Below, piece by piece: positions 60,049-64,000 of a stretch of 64,000 nt of DNA; the stretch's first letter is position 1, and the number at the start of each line of letters is the position of its first letter. A program made the position numbers and the translations under genes. Source of the DNA: CAYFFV01 sp964342695 (lineage in GTDB: Bacteria > Acidobacteriota > Vicinamibacteria > Vicinamibacterales > UBA8438); NCBI GenBank assembly GCA_964342695.1, contig CAYFFV010000001.1:124001-188000 (forward strand), read 5' to 3'. The notes beneath the pieces were generated by a model that was given only the letters and a program-made list of their open reading frames with translations, was not told where the DNA came from and did no database searches.

Positions 60049-61467
60049 TTAGTTGTTTTGCTGATTGTCGGCTGTATCAGTCGCTGTCGGGAAATCCACT
60101 TGACATAATGGACATCCGATGACGTGATCATTCTTTTTGAGATTCAGTCGTATTTTCCGAAGAGCTATCTCTTGTTCGAATTGCTCGTCGGTTAGGCGAA
60201 GAGCCTGGCCTAAATCAATAAACATGTTTGCAACGGAACGTCGACCACCGCCAGACCAGTTTCTTGGATCAGCAACATTAAGATTGGATGCAGTGGTGTC
60301 GAGCCAACCAATGACATGAAGAATCGTGCCTTTTGGAAGCAGTGGGGCGTAATCGTCCTGATATATGTATTGCTTGACCCAGTTATGGTCGTAACCGACA
60401 CAGGTAAGAGTTTCGATATTGTGTCCCCAGATTGCTTCAAGGCACATCCTTGTACCTGGTGCGTGTTGATGTGGTTCAAAGGAGACTAACTTAGTATGTT
60501 GATCTAGAACACGATAGGCGTGAAGTTCCTGGTTTGGCTGGTTCGGTTTTATATCAATGTCCACCCCGTTACCAACACCGAAGTGGGCACGCTTGAGTTC
60601 AGGTTCATAGCCCTTAGGGTGTAATTTAAAAGCGAATTTTAGATGCGCTGTAGTTTCACGGCCATTAGCGTGTAGGTGGGCCGTGCCAAGGTCGAGCACA
60701 GAACCGGCTGCTAATAATCGGCCTGCATTTGGAGCAAAAATATCTGCGTTGCGACCAACTTCATGGACAGGCCAGCGGACAGGAGGATCATCATCTGAGG
60801 CTTCCGGTACCATCGAACTGTAGGTCATATGGTGGAATACGTAGCGTCCTCCAACAGTTTTGCTACCCTGCTCAGCAGGAACGTCATTAAATTCTTTCAC
60901 TTCGACCGCCATAACGTAGCGGTCTTCATCTAGTCCGGTAGGAATGGTTCCTAGTGATGTCCATTTATCCGGCGCTGCTTCAGGAAGAGTAACGATGGGC
61001 GATTCGAGAATAAGATCAGGTTCACCAATAGACCACTCATCCTCATTACCAAAATCAAGTGGTGGCGGTAGGTCGTTGGGATTGCCTAAAGGAGCGCCAT
61101 TGTCAGCCCACCACGCGATTTGTTCGATCTCTTCGTCGCTCAGTGATGGATCATTTTTGTAATGTTGAATGCCAAGGTCTTTTTCCAGAAACCATGGTGG
61201 CATTGCGCCACGTTGATTCCTCAGGGCTGTCCGCATCTTGATTGCTCGTGCCCAAGGTCGTACTTCTTCATAGGTAAGTAGCGACATTGGTGCAACTGAC
61301 GCAGGACGATGACATTCTTGACAGCTGCGTTGAAGAATTGGGGCAATATCTTTTGCAAAGGTTATGTTCTGCTGAGAAGGGTCAGTAGGTATGTTTGACT
61401 GAGCTCCGAGACTTACTGATGCTGTCAGGACAAACAGTACAACTCCGAGATGCGCGATATTTTTCAT
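60049..61467 (-). CDS. Cytochrome c fused to PHM-like type II copper monooxygenase (copy 3)
   Basis: A 472-residue exported protein started at ATG 61467, after GGGAG; upstream codons to 61665 have no ribosome site. Haem c CQECH at 49-53. Copper ligands by PHM comparison: HH at 212-213, HLH at 264-266, HQH at 333-335 and Met415 (ANMF). An extra CPLC pair at 452-455 near the C-terminus is absent from copies 1 and 2. First gene of the unit that also holds an Ig-like protein and the PAL-like lyase, which makes peptide or amide-forming chemistry a serious option for this copy. Confidence 0.77.
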   Translation of the reverse strand: MKNIAHLGVVLFVLTASVSLGAQSNIPTDPSQQNITFAKDIAPILQRSCQECHRPASVAPMSLLTYEEVRPWARAIKMRTALRNQRGAMPPWFLEKDLGIQHYKNDPSLSDEEIEQIAWWADNGAPLGNPNDLPPPLDFGNEDEWSIGEPDLILESPIVTLPEAAPDKWTSLGTIPTGLDEDRYVMAVEVKEFNDVPAEQGSKTVGGRYVFHHMTYSSMVPEASDDDPPVRWPVHEVGRNADIFAPNAGRLLAAGSVLDLGTAHLHANGRETTAHLKFAFKLHPKGYEPELKRAHFGVGNGVDIDIKPNQPNQELHAYRVLDQHTKLVSFEPHQHAPGTRMCLEAIWGHNIETLTCVGYDHNWVKQYIYQDDYAPLLPKGTILHVIGWLDTTASNLNVADPRNWSGGGRRSVANMFIDLGQALRLTDEQFEQEIALRKIRLNLKKNDHVIGCPLCQVDFPTATDTADNQQNN

Positions 61468-61621
61468 TGCAGACGCTCCCTTTTGACCAAATAGATTTAC
61501 AACAGTATCGCTATAACTTGTTTCGTCCGCAAGAATAAAGCGTGACAAAATGCATCGGAACATCCTGCTTTGCCGTCGACGTGGCGGTATTCCCTGAAAA
61601 TTTTCCAAAAACCTACACTGT

Positions 61622-62308
61622 TCACCGAGCAATGGTTGGGTCTGTTCTCGGGTCCATAACGCCATCTCGATTTTCTTCGCCAGGCGTGTTTTCCCTAATG
61701 GAAAATGGAACGATTGCCATTACCGTATCCCACATAATTGCAAGTTTCCCGCCAGTATTTGTCATGTCCAGAAATAGCCACGTTAGTTGGTCCACTGACC
61801 AAGGAAGAGATGAGAGAGTCATTGGAACCCGCACGACATCTTTGGTTGATGTGTATCCATATGATCCCCACAGTTCAGTTTTGTTGTTTGGATCGTACTG
61901 GCGTTGAGGTTGCCAATTTGACAAGATGAGCGTCCAATCATCTAAAGCAAGATCTATGAACATGCTATAACCACCCGGTTGAATTTCTGTTTCATTAATG
62001 ACCAGAGTCGCTTCTGTCATTAAGTAGGTAGATATATCGGCTCCGGCTCTCCACACACGGGCTTGTCGGTTAAGCCACATTCCGTAAGCTTCAGGTGATC
62101 CCCAAAGGTCACGGTTTCTCTTTATTGGTCTTCCGTAACTGATTTCAATCCATTTCCCATCTACGTAATATGGGGTTCTTCCTCCAACGAAACGCCCCCC
62201 GGTTTCTGTCGATGCTAGGCCGTCAGGGCTTGGTGCCCTGAACTGAGCCATGCTGACACTTGACAAGACAAACATTGTTGCACAGGCAATTATTACGGCT
62301 CTTGTCAT
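61622..62308 (-). CDS. Secreted DUF2911-family protein
   Basis: A 228-residue exported protein with signal peptide to about residue 21. It has the DUF2911 features WIEISYGRPIKRNRDLWG, RVWRAGAD, LVINETEIQPGGYSMF and WTLILSNW. The family is common in Bacteroidota and Acidobacteriota and has no known function; it looks like a lipocalin-type or beta-sandwich binding protein. GGAG lies eight bases before the ATG. It stands 154 bp upstream of the copper monooxygenase copy 3 on the same strand. Confidence 0.83.
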   Translation of the reverse strand: MTRAVIIACATMFVLSSVSMAQFRAPSPDGLASTETGGRFVGGRTPYYVDGKWIEISYGRPIKRNRDLWGSPEAYGMWLNRQARVWRAGADISTYLMTEATLVINETEIQPGGYSMFIDLALDDWTLILSNWQPQRQYDPNNKTELWGSYGYTSTKDVVRVPMTLSSLPWSVDQLTWLFLDMTNTGGKLAIMWDTVMAIVPFSIRENTPGEENRDGVMDPRTDPTIAR

Positions 62309-62513
62309 AACGAAGGTCTCCTTAAGATTTACTGCATAGACAGTATCATGTCGAACGTCGTGTTTATAGCGTTTACAATTTTTCGAATCAGTGCGCTGGT
62401 GAACTTTTTCGCTATCTTTTAATTCAAAATAATGTGGGGTTGCTACAATTAAGGATTACGACTCCAAGTATGGTGCTTGCGATAGATGACGGCTCTGTAG
62501 ATTAATAATTGAG

Positions 62514-64000
62514 ATGTCTGGATCCGTGAACCCCCAGTTGCGCAACGTTGCAATCATTGCCCATGTTGATCATGGCAAGACAACGCTGGTCGATGCTCTA
62601 TTACACCAAAGTGGTGTATTTAGATCCAATGAAAAGGTCTTGGAGCGCGCGCTTGACAATATCGATCTTGAACGAGAGCGCGGTATTACGATCATGGCCA
62701 AGAATACGGCTGTGCGGTATGACGATCTAACGATTAACATTGTTGACACTCCAGGCCACGCTGATTTTGGCGGAGAAGTTGAGCGAACGCTGACTATGGT
62801 CGATGGAGTGTTGCTTTTGGTCGATGCGTCTGAAGGACCGCTTCCTCAAACGCGCTTTGTACTTCGTAAGGCTTTAGAGCGGGGCCTAAATCCAATATTG
62901 GTAATCAATAAGATCGATCGCCAAGATGCGAGACCAGATGAAGTGCTGAGTGAGATTTATGACCTTTTCATCGATCTTGATGCTCAAGATGATCAGATCG
63001 ACTTTCCCGTTCTATATGCAAATGCAAAAGCAGGTACGGCAACAGTTGACTTGGCGAAACCGAGCCAAACGCTACGGCCCCTTTTTGATGCCATTGTGAC
63101 GAATGTGCCTCCTCCAGAAGGGGACCCATCTGCACCATTACAACTCTTAGTTGCCAATCTTGATTCAAGCGATTACCTCGGGCGTATTGCGATCGGCCGT
63201 ATTGTTAATGGTTCTGTTGCTCTCGGTGATGAAGTTGTCGTGGCCAAACTCGATGGCAACGTACAGAGGACTCGTGTCACAAAGCTTTTTGCCTTTGAGG
63301 GATTGCAAAGAATTGAAATTGATCGAGCGGCGGCAGGAGATATTGTTTGTCTTGCTGGTATCAGTGACATCACAATTGGCGAGACGGTTACCGATCCTGA
63401 GCATCAGGCGCCTATTCCTCCCATTCGTATCGATGAGCCGACAGTTTCGATGGTGTTTGGTGTTAATACTTCTCCGTTGGCCGGGCAAGATGGGGAATAT
63501 GTAACCTCCCGCAACCTTCGAGATCGATTGGCACGGGAATTAGTTGGCAACGTCTCGCTACGAGTAGAGGATACGGACTCTGCAGACCAAGTAAAGGTCA
63601 TCGGTCGTGGGGAATTACAACTGTCAATTCTTGTAGAGATGATGAGACGGGAAGGGTATGAACTGCAGGTTTCTCGACCGGAAATTGTTACTCGTGAAAT
63701 AAATGGTCAACTTCAAGAACCAATAGAAGATTTGGTGATTGATGTGGGGGAGGAATATCAGGGTGTTGTGATAGCTGGTCTTGGTACGAGACGAGCAACA
63801 ATGACAAAAATGATTAATCACGGGAGCGGTCGGATTAGGCTGGAATTTAAAATTCCTACGAGAGGACTCATTGGGTTTCGGTCTCAATTTTTGACGGATA
63901 CCCGCGGCACGGGAATTATGAATCATCTTTTTGCTGGCTGGGAACCCTGGCATGGAAGTATTTCAGGTCGCCCAACTGGTGTCTTGGTGGCTGATCGAGC
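62514..64000 (+). CDS. typA: Ribosome-associated GTPase TypA/BipA (5' part)
   Basis: The first 495 codons of a translational GTPase; the gene runs off the window. G1 AHVDHGKT (16-23), an ERERGITI switch-I segment (53-60), G3 DTPGH (78-82) and G4 NKID are intact. Domain II (~200-300) and the EF-G-like domain III follow, then the TypA-specific region with GRGELQLSILVEMMRREG and PTRGLIGFRS. TypA aids 50S assembly and stress or low-temperature growth. The ATG at 62514 has only a weak GAG upstream. Absence of a stop explains why it is easily missed by length-based gene calling. Confidence 0.93.
   Translation, partial: MSGSVNPQLRNVAIIAHVDHGKTTLVDALLHQSGVFRSNEKVLERALDNIDLERERGITIMAKNTAVRYDDLTINIVDTPGHADFGGEVERTLTMVDGVLLLVDASEGPLPQTRFVLRKALERGLNPILVINKIDRQDARPDEVLSEIYDLFIDLDAQDDQIDFPVLYANAKAGTATVDLAKPSQTLRPLFDAIVTNVPPPEGDPSAPLQLLVANLDSSDYLGRIAIGRIVNGSVALGDEVVVAKLDGNVQRTRVTKLFAFEGLQRIEIDRAAAGDIVCLAGISDITIGETVTDPEHQAPIPPIRIDEPTVSMVFGVNTSPLAGQDGEYVTSRNLRDRLARELVGNVSLRVEDTDSADQVKVIGRGELQLSILVEMMRREGYELQVSRPEIVTREINGQLQEPIEDLVIDVGEEYQGVVIAGLGTRRATMTKMINHGSGRIRLEFKIPTRGLIGFRSQFLTDTRGTGIMNHLFAGWEPWHGSISGRPTGVLVADR

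Noticed and set aside
61542..61907. 121-codon plus-strand frame opposite the DUF2911 gene
   Set aside because: Antisense to the C-terminal half of a recognised family member; no ribosome site or homology visible.
1..64000. Search by eye for tRNA, rRNA, CRISPR arrays, insertion sequences, integrases and phage genes
   Set aside because: No candidate found; intergenic gaps are short, repeats are protein-level paralogies rather than DNA repeats, and no transposase or integrase motifs appear.

Overview
The window is chromosomal DNA of moderate GC from a Gram-negative bacterium, and it is unusually rich in exported proteins: signal peptides, lipoprotein signals and periplasmic or outer-membrane folds occur in well over half of the genes. 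A DUF5916-type outer-membrane protein, osmoregulated periplasmic glucan genes (opgG/opgH), PQQ dehydrogenases with fused cytochrome c, DUF6152/DUF2911 proteins and large families of secreted proteins together suggest a marine Acidobacteriota, Vicinamibacteria-like, lineage. That placement is inference from gene content; no rRNA or tRNA gene is present to confirm it. I see no mobile element, CRISPR array or phage remnant.

Layout. 1-5.2 kb: a cell-wall amidase with a truncated membrane-protein partner, hydrolases and a sodium:solute symporter. 5.5-6.2 kb: a CADD-like di-iron protein with the residues of the non-canonical para-aminobenzoate synthase. 6.2-10.6 kb: a five-gene minus-strand operon with four members of a secreted family of unknown function (called here the CHEGN family after its C-terminal motif) and a DUF6152 protein. 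10.8-19.5 kb: a DUF5916 barrel, a GntP-type permease, a beta-propeller protein, an esterase and two more CHEGN proteins. 19.6-22.6 kb: a cytochrome c/copper monooxygenase fusion with an Ig-like partner and a CDP-alcohol phosphatidyltransferase.

22.6-29.7 kb is the most novel-looking part: an MDR dehydrogenase, a pterin-synthase homologue that has lost its catalytic residues, a GT4 glycosyltransferase, a methyltransferase, a flippase-like membrane protein, a reductase-only RibD, a RibBA-like GTP cyclohydrolase II whose RibB half is degenerate, and a creatininase-family hydrolase. It reads as a pathway that diverts GTP-derived pyrimidine or pterin chemistry into a glycosylated, probably exported or membrane-associated product. 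Next to it, 29.7-36.3 kb carries the glucan genes (LTA-synthase-like transferase, opgG, opgH) with FkbM and class I methyltransferases.

36.3-52.3 kb holds three secreted paraoxonase-like calcium beta-propellers, two PQQ dehydrogenases with N-terminal cytochrome c domains, three further CHEGN proteins, a PepSY membrane protein and MsrP. 52.3-61.5 kb has two more cytochrome c/copper monooxygenase genes with Ig-like partners; the last set ends with a beta-propeller that retains the active-site residues of peptidyl-hydroxyglycine amidating lyase (PAL), so the two halves of the animal peptide-amidating enzyme appear as separate genes in one bacterial operon. A VOC protein and an RRM protein with a probable non-AUG start lie in the same stretch. 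The window ends in a DUF2911 protein and the first 495 codons of typA.

Working picture (inference): a heterotroph that oxidises and hydrolyses diverse organics in the periplasm with PQQ, haem c and copper enzymes, lactonases and esterases, supported by many paralogous secreted proteins of unknown role.
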